Below are positions 48,725-60,462 of a DNA stretch of 64,000 nucleotides, one piece after another. The position numbers were made by a program, and so were the translations under genes. How positions within the stretch are numbered: position 1 is the stretch's first letter; every line of letters starts with the position of its first letter. The stretch comes from Sipunculus nudus. Its lineage: Eukaryota; Annelida; Sipuncula; Golfingiida; Sipunculidae. The stretch spans positions 55,183,676 to 55,247,675 of the forward strand of contig CM049311.1 in the NCBI GenBank assembly GCA_026874595.1, written 5' to 3'. A model generated the notes under the pieces. The model worked only from the letters and a program-made list of their open reading frames with translations, was not told where the DNA came from and made no database searches.

Positions 48725-49542
48725 ACACACACATTTATTATCTTTAAGTAGGCCACTAGAAGTCGCCACTGATGAAGAATTTAAAAATTTCTATACCGGG
48801 AATATTGATTATTATCATGTGATGATTTCAATTAGTTGTAGTGAAACCAGAAGACACCCATCTCCCATTTAACTGTAACATAACAATGAAACGTAAAAAA
48901 TAAATGATTGTGAAAAGGCTCACAATAGGAACCCGAGATATTAATACAAAGAAGCACAAATATGGGTTTTTAAAGCACAAACATTAGAGACAGTATATCT
49001 ATATATCCTATTTTCTGTTTATTCCTTTATCTTTGCAATACATATAGGTAATGTTTTTTAATTAAAAGGAAAAAGATACCTATATAATATATATATTTCA
49101 TATTTATTTATATGTGTATTTTGATATATGTAAAATATATGTATTTTAACAGGTTTATCTTTGGACGTATTCACACAGTTGTCGACAACGACAATTATTC
49201 AGAAGTAAAGTCCAATGTGTTGGATTACTCAAGGCACAAACATTTAAATAAACAAAATATTTTCGAATCAGTTCCTAAAAAGACCACTAGCAAGTGCATT
49301 TTCGTTATTATTTCACATAAAATGGTTTTAAGTCCATGGACGTAGGAGGGGCCTACCAAAATGGTCCACGTCCGTCCCATTCTTTTACCAATTATCTCTA
49401 ATAGACCTGCTGTTTTCTTCACCACTTCTTAAAAAAAATACACTCAGCCGATGACTGACATGTGATAATAATCTACAGGTGGCACCACCTCTGTTGAACT
49501 ACCCACTGTAATTGAAATGGCCCTTTCCACTTAAACACAGAT
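48080..49542. other. Intergenic with (TC)n microsatellite
   Basis: A (tctg)n and (tc)n run occupies about 48643-48720. The rest is AT-rich without a supported gene. Confidence 0.6.
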
Positions 49543-49905
49543 AATCTTAACATTTAGCTACGAGTGAAGATTTACCTCAAAAGAATACATGGGCACTCAT
49601 GACCAAGGTGAATCTCTATGGTAACGAGTCTGTTCCTGGACCGCGTAAAGTTGGCTATCACTCAGTAACAAGCACGAGCCATGCATGATAGTAAAACATG
49701 CAGAGGGATTTATCTGTATGCTTAGTTACAACAAATTTTCCTCGCACATGGTAGGTATAGTGTTAGAAAGTGTACTAATATGGATGATGATTGGTCTGGT
49801 TCATGTCAGGTGACAGCGTATTTGTAGGTCACGAGGGGTTGTCAATGAAGACGAAAATATTTACATCCTCGTCGTTGACTCACATTACGGTCCTCGATAC
49901 AAGAT
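49543..49905. repeat. Dispersed repeat R1, copy 2
   Basis: This is the diverged partner of 34932-35308, in the same orientation, with the same ordered blocks. Confidence 0.65.
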
Positions 49906-50164
49906 GTAATGCCACTCTGACGCTTGTCTTAGACTTTATAATATCAGTAGGACGAAATAGCGCTACGATGACCTCTCTAAACAAAGGATTCCTTATACCA
50001 TTCTAGAAATTTGTAGAACATACTTGGAGTTCCACGAATGTATTTTTTACAGATAACCGATGTAAAATCAAATTAATGCCTAAAATTAACCAATGGGTCA
50101 GTAATAATAGCAAGTCAAAATAACACTAACGATGTTATTTTTTCTTAAATCTACTTCGTTATCG

Positions 50165-50625
50165 GTGTTGTTGTCGAGTCCACATCTTCTGAGTACCAGT
50201 CCGAGTCCTTAAGGTTCGAGTCCAAGTCCATCATCTTTGGCATTTGTAACCCGAATCAAAGTCCGAGTCCGAAATAAATTTAAAACGGAATCATTCCATT
50301 CCATATTACCATATATAGTTTTATCTTGGCCTATAAGTGCCTTTCACTTGTTTAATAATGTTTAGCTCGCGATGCAGAATGAAAGTTTAATATGCAAAGT
50401 CCCATTTCTCGGGAATATTCTGTTAGTATGTTGCACATGTATACAAGTTTTTTATAGATAAGACACATTTTTTTTCTACTGGGCGGGAGATTGATTCTTT
50501 ATGATTTTATCGAACTCTTACCTCCCTGTCCGAGTACAAATTCGAGCCCCCCCCCCCAAGTCCGAGCCACTAAAAACTTGGACACCCAGTCCAAAACTGA
50601 ATTCAGGTCTGGACGCAGGTCCTAC
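50165..50625. repeat. Region rich in 'gtccgagtcc' motifs
   Basis: 'Gagtcc' and 'tccgagtc' recur many times in 50175-50275 and again at 50525-50615, with a C run near 50550. It is probably one degenerate repeat split by AT-rich DNA. Confidence 0.4.
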
Positions 50626-50833
50626 AACACTTTTCTTTATAAATACTTACCTTTTCTTATCGCATGGTTAAGCTTGGACTTTTACGTTTTATTCATTATT
50701 TTTCAACAAAGATAATTCATAATGAAAAAAAGTATGACCCTTTAATAAAAGAAATAAAGCAATTATTGAGAATAAAACCAACACCATATCATGCAGATAA
50801 TTTAAGTAAAATAATTAATATCTGAAAGATCAT

Positions 50834-50839
50834 TTTATT
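50834..50839 (-). terminator. Candidate poly(A) signal for the 395-residue gene
   Basis: AATAAA on the minus strand is the nearest canonical signal I found downstream of the stop at 51759, about 0.9 kb away. A variant signal closer to the stop is possible. Confidence 0.25.
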
Positions 50840-51758
50840 TTGGCTTGGCATGCTAAATAAAGAGTAACCGATCACATGCTTAAAATAATTTTGACAGGCA
50901 GCGATTAAATATTTTTATAATGCATACAATAAAATGCATTGAAATCCAACGCAATCACTTCACGAAAGAGCACCACGAAAAGTGTAAAAAATAACATTAT
51001 GATGTTGGAATCAAATATTTTTTCTCTTTTGCCACAGTGACACTAACATTTTACAGATATAATAAATACTGACTGACGGGACGGACTATATTGCCTGTAT
51101 CTACTTGTCAATTGGCCAAATTATCACTAATGAGAACTCAGTATTCGCAGGATTTATAATTCGTTCCAACATAAAAGGGTGCCCTCTGAAATAATGCTCC
51201 AAAACTCACAGTTAAATGAAAGTTGCAAAAAAAGTCTGGGATAAGACAAAATTAAAACACATGGCTTGTGAAGTATACACTGTAATACAATTGATGCAAA
51301 ATCTGATAAATCTTTTTTCATGACGTGTTGATTATGATGATCCTTTCAAGGTCATTTAATATACATGTATAAGTAATCATGTGGAACAGACGACGGTCGG
51401 TTGTAATCTGGTTTATAATTTATACAACGCAATCGACAAATTTGAAGCTGGTGTCACATACTTATAGAAAAGACCATGCCATCCGGCCACCAAAATGTTA
51501 GAAACCATTGTTGATGAGACAACTTAAATCTGGGGTGGTATTATGGCATGATCCATTTAACATGCAGGAGGTCTCTGGAGTCTTGTAGACCTCATTATAT
51601 AACCGTATGAGAAAATACACTTTAGGAAGTTATTCCAAATTTACAGTGGGCTTTAGGCAACCTTTCCGGCTCTTTCCCTGAATGCACGTATCCTGTTTGT
51701 GAGAGAGACAATAGACAGACGTGCCAGGTGTCATGTGACAGGACACAATGTTTTGATA

Positions 51759-52946
51759 TCAATGAGGAACTTCGTCGTCAACATTGAGTGAGATTTTGGC
51801 CGCCTCTTCCTCAAGCTTTTTCACATCGCCTTCCGGTATGACGACTTCCGGAAGACGGTCTGGTAACTGGTATGGTTCGTCAGAACCCGCGAAAAATGAA
51901 GGTTCAGCATTTTGGCACACAACAGGAAGCAATGGCGGTTCAAACAGGGTCATGAGAGGCTTCTTGTTTTCTAGAATCTTTCTGGGACTGACAAATGTCG
52001 GACACACTGTCTCTGAGAAAGAAGGACGCCTCTGGTTAAAAGGCACAGAAACCATTAACAGGTCGTCGTTTTGCTCCTCGCTCTCCCCAAAATCATTAGT
52101 GTTTGGTGCTAGCTTCCGGTGTATCCTTCCCCCGCAAATTTTATTGTTCAGGTCACGAATATTGGAAAAATAGTTTATGGTTGCTCCCGTCATGGCTATG
52201 CTTTTAGCACGTGATCGTGCCCGTCGTCTCCTGTGCCCCCAATCACTGTCCTCTGAGCTCCCTTCCCTAGATTTTAACATCCTTGCCTTGTCCAGTTTGT
52301 CTCTGAAACTTCCCCGCGCAATCTCCCCACGGGCTAATTTTGTCTGTATCTGGTATGCTGAGCACTGCGGTAAACATTTCTGGACAACAACCGTGGAAGC
52401 AAAGTTATCTTCTGATATATAAAGGTTAGGGTAAACTTGTTCTGATTTTGAGACATCTTCTGACCTGCGGTTGACCTTTGAGCACTGGTAGCACACTTTA
52501 GGTCCAAGCACTTCACAGCAATGTCGCGACAGAGCCCCAACCAGATTTTTTATTTCTCTATTTACAGGGCTGTGCGATCGAGGGCACAAGTTCGACGGCG
52601 CCGACAAGGCAGTACTTGATCGGCCCCCTGTCGGTGGCTCCACGAACTCACAAGCACTTTGGTTCCTTGGCTCAAGATCGTCTGCTCTAACTTGGCTCAT
52701 TGCCAAGTCTTCTTGGTTGTCACGATTGTGACGTCTGAGCGGAGGTAGTATGGTATCGTCTTTGATCCTTGTTGATTTCTCATTATACAGGGCACGCAGT
52801 CGAGCCAGGTAAATTTCCCTATCCTGATTACTCCGCCGGCACCGGTCGCGTTCTTTATCCGCGAGAGAATAAAGATCCATCACCGTCACTGGTTCCCTGG
52901 CGCCCACCGACTGTTTCATTTTCGGCGGAATGACACAGGAGGCCAT
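51759..52946 (-). CDS. Hypothetical 395-residue protein, intronless coding sequence
   Basis: This is the only long open frame in the window and it is richer in GC than its surroundings. The ATG at 52946 follows directly on 'tttgtcatccacag', a likely 3' splice site, and an in-frame TGA lies just upstream, so this ATG is the start. Seen in the protein: a charged, probably helical segment (about 29-58), clustered cysteines C143, C144, C152 and C155 (CYQC) and later CLPQC (191-195), a strongly basic stretch RRRRARSRAK (239-248) that could be a nuclear signal, and an acidic C-terminal helix-like segment (372-385). There is no signal peptide or membrane segment. I do not recognise the family and propose no function. 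The antisense open frames are shadows. Confidence 0.75.
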   Translation of the reverse strand: MASCVIPPKMKQSVGAREPVTVMDLYSLADKERDRCRRSNQDREIYLARLRALYNEKSTRIKDDTILPPLRRHNRDNQEDLAMSQVRADDLEPRNQSACEFVEPPTGGRSSTALSAPSNLCPRSHSPVNREIKNLVGALSRHCCEVLGPKVCYQCSKVNRRSEDVSKSEQVYPNLYISEDNFASTVVVQKCLPQCSAYQIQTKLARGEIARGSFRDKLDKARMLKSREGSSEDSDWGHRRRRARSRAKSIAMTGATINYFSNIRDLNNKICGGRIHRKLAPNTNDFGESEEQNDDLLMVSVPFNQRRPSFSETVCPTFVSPRKILENKKPLMTLFEPPLLPVVCQNAEPSFFAGSDEPYQLPDRLPEVVIPEGDVKKLEEEAAKISLNVDDEVPH

Positions 52947-53104
52947 CTGTGGATGACAAAATCACAACCATTATATTTTATTTTAATCAGGAGGAAAATG
53001 CTTACTTCCGGCTGAATATGTATAAATGAAATTTCAGATCTTAAGCAATGTAATGCCTATATTATATTACTGTGGATTGAGCCTATATGGTTAATAACTA
53101 TTTC

Positions 53105-53137
<33 letters not shown>
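53105..53137. repeat. (GT)n microsatellite
   Basis: A run of tg/gt dinucleotides follows a short atat stretch. It lies in the presumed intron upstream of the 395-residue coding exon. Confidence 0.9.
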
Positions 53138-53310
53138 GCGTAAGACGGTATTAAGGTTTGAAAAACAGGCCTATATCAATTGCATGCAGAAATAGCAGTA
53201 CATGAGACGGTATGTCGGACAAAAGCCGGCAGCTCACTTACCGATTTTATCGGCAGATATATAGGATCGTCCTACTATGTACCGACGGGGAACATTTTCG
53301 TGTAGTGTGA

Positions 53311-53311
53311 C

Positions 53312-53336
<25 letters not shown>
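53311..53336. repeat. Poly-C run of about 26
   Basis: This is a long homopolymer. The length is unlikely to be exact in the assembly. Confidence 0.9.
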
Positions 53337-53342
<6 letters not shown>

Positions 53343-56234
53343 GGATATTTTGCCAAAGATCCATTTACATGTATTCCTAAATGACGACCTGTATTTTATT
53401 AATTATTATATAGGAGTATCCATTCCTATAATTACAGTGTGCGAAATGTTATGGCATTTGTAATTTGTTTTAAGCATAAGATTGATCGATCAGGTTTATG
53501 GTTGCAAACGCCCATTTGTTGCTGCATGATCTGAATTACTGATCACGTATTGCGTTTTCATGCAGGGCATCACAAGTTTGCTAAGCAATCCTTCCAACAG
53601 TGTTACGAGCTACTCTAACAAGTAACTCAAGCTTATGAAAGAGCTTCCTGAATTAAAAAAAACAATATTTACAACTCATGGATTACTCTTTCTGCCGTTC
53701 TTTATCCATCATTTTAAAATATCTTTTCCTTGAGATAGTTTTGGGCCGGATCACAGGTTCTCCTTCAGAAAAAAAACAAAGGTGCCAGGTGACTGAGGTA
53801 AGAGAGTGTATAAATACAAAGCCCAAGGTAAGGGGAAATGAGAGAAGACAGGAACAAATAGCCGAAAAAGTGTGACTAGTGCTATAATACGTCCAGCGCA
53901 CTAAGTAATATCTTGTGTTTACATGTAAGTATATATCGATACTGTTCGTGGGGCCGGATCTCTTGCACTCACTCTTTTATTCAGCGGGTCAGCGGCAGTG
54001 TTGTCGATGCTGAACTTCGATCCGTTTAATATATTTGATCTGAAGGACTAAAAAGAGTCGCCAGACATATAACCGATCATCACACTTCTACGAGATTAAA
54101 TAATAAAACATGAAACCTAATCATGCAAAATATCGGCCGACAAATCGGGTAGTGAGCACCCGGCTTTTAAGAGACAGCACTTATTCATGCTATGAAAGGG
54201 GTTGGGGTTATATATTTTTAGCACACTGCCAGAGGATTCACATACAAGACAACTCGAGGTATGCCTATTTAAATGTCTTTTCTGCTGTTATGGCATACAA
54301 AGGTCTTGGTTTTTGGTAACAGAAGTGACAAGCCAGTACGTGCAAATATCTGGTTAAACGTCAGCGAGTGCCTGAGAATAAACAGAAGCGGACTTATGGA
54401 TCCTCGAAGTTCTGTTGAACGTCAGTGTGTACGTGATATAGCCAGGACGTTTGGCTAGTATTCATCAAAACACACTTGTGTATAAATCCTGGTATTAACG
54501 AGAGCTTAACCCCTCACTGCGTGCAGGACGCCCCACGCCAAGCATGAAGTACCGCTACGTGGCCGCTCAACAATGTATCACACACAATCCCCATCTCTCT
54601 TTTATGTACGCCTTCCTATTTTAAGCTACAATCCGTAGGGTTATGGACATAAAATCTTGTGTACAATAAATATAGTTAAGTGGTGGTGTACAATGCCATC
54701 GTTATTCTTGTACCGTCTTGAAGCCATGGTTAGGTGCTATGACACCAGTGCACTGTGCCTACCAGGATATAGCTATATGTGTGTGACAACTTCATAAACG
54801 TAAATACTCATACATATATAATATCAATTATTTGCACTGAGTTCACCTCATGGCAGCAATTTACCATACTTAGTATACTTCACGAGAGAAGTAGTGTGAA
54901 GGGAAGGAGGGTCTGAGTAATTTTTTACTAAACACTCACACGAGATGCAAAGTATCAGTTCTTTAACATTCTTAACGACCCCGTGAACACACCACGATTC
55001 ACAACCACAATTCACAATCCAAACCAAGGGGCTATTCCTCACTTCGGCGAAAAATCTGGTAGTTCAATCACCCTTCTATCAGAGATCGATTTCTACTCGA
55101 AACTAGCCTCTCCTTGATTGGCACTGTGGGGCGGCCGGGACTACTTTTCTCATCTGTTAAACTTTAAAATTAAAATATTTGTTACATTTTAGGGAGACAC
55201 CTTCCGGTAAGTCCTTACCACAAAAAAAAACATGTTTATATGATTTGCCTTAAAACATTTTCTGTCCAACATGTTTGAACAACATTACCCTCTTCCCTAC
55301 ACTTATACCTACCACATCTGTGTATTTAGAAGTCCCGGTGCAGTATAAACTGCAATGTCGTAAGTCTGATTCTGTGCAGTGTACGTGCCAGTTCGATAAC
55401 GTCGAACGATGAAAACTCATCTTCAAAAATCAGATCTCGGTTGAATTTAAAAAGAACGAGGAAATGCGGGTATATTGTCATATTTACATAAGCAACGCAC
55501 TTCTCTGCCTCGTTACAGACTATGCTCAGCTAGCCACGAGCTAGATGTTCGGTCAGTACTCCAGAGGTCAGTCTTTAAATGTCTTATGCGATGAGACAGG
55601 TGGAAGAGACAACTTAAGCCGTCTAAACCGTCTCGTCATGTCATGTAAATATGGTTAAAACATACACATAATAAACCCCTTGGTTGAGATTTAAAAAAAA
55701 AATAAATAAAGGCCTATATGTTAATCAGATTCGTTTTGGAAGGACAAATATATACTATTTGTATACAATATTTTATTTTTAAAAATCAGTAGAATAGCCA
55801 TTAAACAATAAAGAGAAGATCTTATGGTGTAATTGTGTGACACCATTAATGTTAATAAATAATATAGCAAGTTATTTCATGTATGTAATAAAGTTTCCCT
55901 ATCCAAAATTATAGACCCCTGCACTGAGGCTAAGAGGTTGCCTGGATTCAAGAAAGTTGATGTAAGATTGAATTTGATCTGTAAATCAAGAAGTCCTTAT
56001 TGGAAAATTGCAGGAGATTACAAAACCTCGAAAATTTAATGGGAGTCCAATGAGATGAAGTTCTAGACCATATCAATGTTCCGGGAACTCGAACGATCCA
56101 AGTACTCTCACTATTCACAGATTTGATATATGTTAAAGATCAATAAGCCTGTAACTTACTGAGATATATTTTTACTGATATAGCTATTTCATCAGCCATT
56201 TAAACATATATCCGTAGAACATTATGTCACCTAC
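53337..56234. other. Presumed intron/intergenic, no coding exon seen
   Basis: This is AT-rich sequence without a convincing exon, SINE or transposon. If the first-exon model at 56235 is right, this is most of intron 1 of the minus-strand gene. Confidence 0.4.
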
Positions 56235-56300
56235 CTCATCCGTTACACCGAAGCCTCCATTGATGTTTGAATGTCGGTTCTGGCTTATTTTATATTTATA
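56235..56300 (-). promoter_or_regulatory. Candidate promoter and non-coding first exon of the 395-residue gene
   Basis: On the minus strand 'tataaatataaaataag' (56284-56300) is followed 25-35 bp later by a short segment ending 'gtaacggatgag' at a GTAGGT donor (56234-56229). An ATG in it meets a stop after five codons, so it would be untranslated. Splicing to the acceptor at 52947 would give an intron of about 3.3 kb. This is inferred from motif and position only. Confidence 0.35.
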
Positions 56301-56830
56301 ACGCAACATCGGGAGGAATCGATCTTATAGACTGTCTCCCCGGCAAACAACAGTCCCCGAGGACCCGTATTACTCTGATTGACCGTTAATAAATGTAGCC
56401 CGTGTCACTGGTCTGTGAGTTCTGGTGGTCCCGAGTGTTTGCTCGCCGTGACATCACGGCCAGGCGGCCAGTTATTGGGCTCTTAAGTACATAAGACATG
56501 TACCACCACATAGGATCTCAACAACTTAATCAAGTCGCACTTGTTTGCTAATTGACTTCTGAATTTTGTTTACAAATACCTTCCTGGCTGTATTGGTCTC
56601 ACAATACAAGCTTAAACTGTTCACGGAACAAGACGTAAACGCTAATTAACCTGGCACGACCTTACCTGGTAATAGACGCTCTGAGGTTTTACTTTCCCTT
56701 TTAATAATAATCTGATAATCTGATCGTATACAGCTCTGTGACGTCATTGATCTCACGTCAATAGGCATTGCATAGCATTATTCTGTAATAAACTTACATT
56801 TGATTCCGGAGAGCACGGCTGCCATTGAAC

Positions 56831-56835
<5 letters not shown>

Positions 56836-56890
<55 letters not shown>
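56836..56890. repeat. (AT)n microsatellite
   Basis: This is a pure AT dinucleotide run. Confidence 0.95.
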
Positions 56891-56893
<3 letters not shown>

Positions 56894-57908
56894 ATCAATT
56901 GATCGTTTCTGATAAAAGAAAAACCGGCACTTTCAATTAACACAAGCTAAAGTTTCTTTGAGTACAATCTACTCTGCCTATATCTGTCTAACCAACCAGT
57001 TTGATGTTCGTGCTGTCAAATGAGAATAAGCAAAATGTTGCAAAGAAAGTTTATAATTCGGTCACTTTTCATGCTAGTGATCATGTTTCTACTTTGGCTA
57101 GAGTTGGATAACCTTTCATTGAAAAAAAAATAATTATCGCTAAATTTGGTTATATTTTCTGACCTGCCTATGATTGAGTCACCTTTTATGTTAGAGAGCT
57201 CTAGTTTCCTGATTTGCGTGGCACTTAATAAGATTTCTGTTAGGAAATTTCTATATATTTTTCAAAAGGCCGCATTCATAGTCAGAGAGAACATCTGGGT
57301 AATGTGCTCACTGCAAGCGAGAAATAACTACTTTTTTTGCACTGTGTGCAATTTGATCATTTTTAACCAACTGATCTTGTCACATCTCGCCTTTTCTGTT
57401 CTTAGATGTCTGACCTATGGTATCTTTCACAGTTGCATTCTTTGGGGGAGGGGGGGGGGGGGGGGCTGGCGGTTATGGCACGACTTACGTCTTGTTTCAA
57501 TTTAAATAAGACTTCTACTACATTATTTGCAATGTATATCAAGAGTAAATTGGGAAACTAAGATAGTTATATATCTAATTTATTTTCTGTCTTATGGCAA
57601 AGCCCTCCAACAATAATGTTATAATAATATGCAGATCCATATATACATATATATGCTCAAATCACACGTGCAAAGACCTGCTAATACCCACTGGCGCCCA
57701 ATGCTGTCCCATCGTACTTCAAGTCCAGGTCCATGCACTCTCTTTTTCCAAAGTAAATTGAGATAAACAGAAATGGGAGACCTCTGACTCCAAGCCAATG
57801 ATCTGAATGTCCTTCCTGTAAGGTCAGACATGTCAATTACACGTAACACTTTAATTATTAAGTACTTCTATATTGTGGTTTATGGGCGACTGACTTCATA
57901 ACTTACAC

Positions 57909-57911
<3 letters not shown>
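56891..57911. other. Intergenic, no gene seen
   Basis: It holds a G run at 57443-57466 inside a 119-codon open frame that I reject as coding. There are no other signals. Confidence 0.4.
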
Positions 57912-57948
<37 letters not shown>

Positions 57949-57960
57949 TATATATATATA
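57912..57960. repeat. (AT)n microsatellite
   Basis: This is a TA run with one aaa interruption. Confidence 0.95.
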
Positions 57961-58014
57961 AACCTTAGCTCCTGATACCAGAGAGAGCCGAACCCTACCA
58001 ACAACACACAACAT

Positions 58015-58068
58015 AGACCCAGTTGTGGCTCTGTTTAAAAAAAACAGAACTAAACTACAACTAGGTCT
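58015..58068. repeat. Small imperfect hairpin
   Basis: Left arm agacccagttgtggctct and right arm, in reverse, agacctagttgtagtttag are separated by an A-rich loop with 'gttt' and 'aaac' pairing. It is probably a foldback fragment. Confidence 0.5.
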
Positions 58069-58510
58069 ACACACAACGAAGCATTGCCCCATTCTGTTTG
58101 TCAAGTCACTTTACATTCCAGGATTAATCAGAACCTCTCAATACAAGGAAAGTCAGACTGTAACAGCTGGGCCGCATATATAAGTGCCACGGGTGCAACT
58201 AATGGTAAGGCAAATATCAATTATAATCAGACAACAAACACGCCGAAAGCTATTAACTCAATTTACCCTACACCCCGTAAATATCAGACGCAGATTTAAC
58301 TAGATGGTACAATGTGCGGTTATAAAACGATGAATAAAGCCTTGTTTAGTAATCGGCGACTAGATGACTTTCAAAAGGGATGTGTCCATGGCCTGTTGGT
58401 GGCACTGTCAATTGACTGAGGTTGAAGTTCCCAGTTATTATTTAGCCTTAGGAGAGTTCAGGTATTATTTGTTCAGGAAGTTATAAGTCGTGACATTATA
58501 TTTATACATT

Positions 58511-58860
58511 CAGTGACGTCAATTTTGCTTCGGGGGAGGGGGGGGGGATAGCATCGTTATCAAAGTTAGGACAACTTTTTTTTTATAGACATATCAATAT
58601 AAAAATATACATACCTGACCTTTTATTGAAATTTAAAAAAATAAGATATTAAGTCTAATATTTAGGTGAATAATAAAACAGGTTTAGATATATAATATTT
58701 CATAGTAAACTCAAAAATTTAAAGAAAGTCTATAATTCTCATTTTTAATATAGTTCATTTTCAAAGTATAAGTATAATTTTCTCTAAATGGCAAGAGGGA
58801 TGATCTCATCAATCCCCCCCCCCCTCCCCCAGCCTCTCCCCACCTTGTATTGACGCCCCT
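58511..58860. mobile_element. hAT-like non-autonomous element with 8-bp flanking repeat
   Basis: The left end cagtgacgtcaattttg and the right end in reverse, caggggcgtcaatacaag, are inverted partners. They continue into G-rich and C-rich runs. The flanks tatacatt (58503-58510) and aatacatt (58861-58868) agree at seven of eight bases, as expected for the 8-bp duplication of hAT elements. The interior of 350 bp is AT-rich and non-coding. Confidence 0.6.
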
Positions 58861-58902
58861 GAATACATTAAAGTGAATTTCGGAGGTTTCTTTCCAGCTT
58901 TC

Positions 58903-58990
58903 ACCATTCTGACACTAAGGCACGGACGGGTTCGATCCTTGGACCATCAGCTCCGCAGTCCAACACCATGTACTGTAGACTACGTCATAC
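58903..58990 (-). repeat. tRNA-derived SINE fragment
   Basis: On the minus strand 'gttggactgcggagctgatgg' is followed by the B-box-like 'ggatcgaaccc' (58929-58939). It resembles the SINE at 33973-34061 in layout. Confidence 0.5.
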
Positions 58991-60399
58991 CCCCACCACC
59001 AGATGACGTTGATCTGTCCTTAATAACCACCCCATCCCCCCCCCCCACCCCCCCACCCCCGAAATGTAAAGAAAGTACCGTGGATATATATACACAGAGA
59101 AAAAAATCCATATAATTTACTTGAATCTGAGTCTACCTATGTATGTCTTGGAACATCATGTCGAATTTTTTTCTGACATCGAGGATACTTTCGATGACTG
59201 GTTGACTATTAGTGAACCAATAATACACTTTACAATTCATAACGTTGTCTTCCTATTAGTGATAAGGAGGGCCTCTTGTCATGTTATGAATGTCTTTGGT
59301 TAAAACATTCATATTCAACAAATAAATTTGCTGTAATATTTGACTGAGCTTTCATTTATGGAGCATAACAAAGACCAGTCTGTTAATCATACTTGTACTA
59401 GTGAGTTTGGTATTGTTTCAGTCCTGCAGTACTGCGCCATAACGATGAGCTGTCACGTGTGTCCTTCTGTCACTCCCATTGATTCAGCATACACTCTACG
59501 TTTACAGACAGCTCTTGAAGGTCTGTGTTTATTGCCAGCACGGTCTCAGTTTATTGATGTTTTTTTCGGTTGTTGCCACCCTCGTTACAGATCAATGTGC
59601 TTAGCTCTTATAAACGTTCCAGCTTTAAACATGTACTTAGGAATGGTATCAATGATTTAGCAGCTGTTAAGCCTCATATACGTTAATCAATAAAGAACTA
59701 TTGAGTGCTGAGGCCCAGAAAACCAACGTGACCATAACATACATGATATACGTGTAGAAAACTAGGAATATCTGACCAGATCAGTTCCGGTCACAGTCTG
59801 TATATAAATACCTACTGCATGAGGCGCAATATTGCCTTTTAAATATATGTCTATATGTATCGAATTACAACGTCACACATAATAGCAAAAGGAGAATAAT
59901 GTGCATATTGAAAGACTACATTCTTACAACATAACCCATTCGGTGCACATGGGATATCCTTTAAAGTATTCCTCATGATATATATTTATATATATATATT
60001 CTTTATGAAACGATCTTTGCACATTACAGAGTTGACATCACAGATAATTATTGTAGTATTAAGAGAAAGCAGGAACATGTGTAGAATAAACAAATGTGCA
60101 AGATTATATTGGCTAAATTGAAATCGATTACGTATGTCAATATATTTATTAAATAGTTTTATTTTTGTTACTTGGAGAAAAGTAGCTGTATTGAATATTG
60201 CATGTATTGTTAATCCATTAAACTGCTACAGTTTCATTGAATGGAACATGCACATTTTCAGTATATCCTAATATATTTTTTTGTATTTAAAGAAAACAAA
60301 TTATTAAGAGAAGGAAGGAAGTCTTGTTAAAGTTAAACACGAAAAATATTAAATAATAGATATTTGATTCAGAAAGGCAAAGAAAGAAATACTAATCAG

Positions 60400-60402
<3 letters not shown>
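58991..60402. other. Intergenic, no gene seen
   Basis: It includes a C-rich run at 59036-59058 and a 106-codon open frame (59340-59660) without splice context or recognisable motifs. Otherwise it is AT-rich. Confidence 0.4.

Positions 60403-60458
<56 letters not shown>
60403..60458. repeat. (AT)n microsatellite
   Basis: This is a pure AT run. Confidence 0.95.

Positions 60459-60462
<4 letters not shown>

Noticed and set aside
51784-52173. 129-codon plus-strand open frame
   Set aside because: It is the antisense shadow of the 395-residue coding sequence.
57146-57505. 119-codon plus-strand open frame
   Set aside because: It runs through a poly-G stretch, has no exon signals and AT-biased composition.
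59340-59660. 106-codon plus-strand open frame
   Set aside because: No recognisable domain, no splice context; kept only as a note in the intergenic entry.
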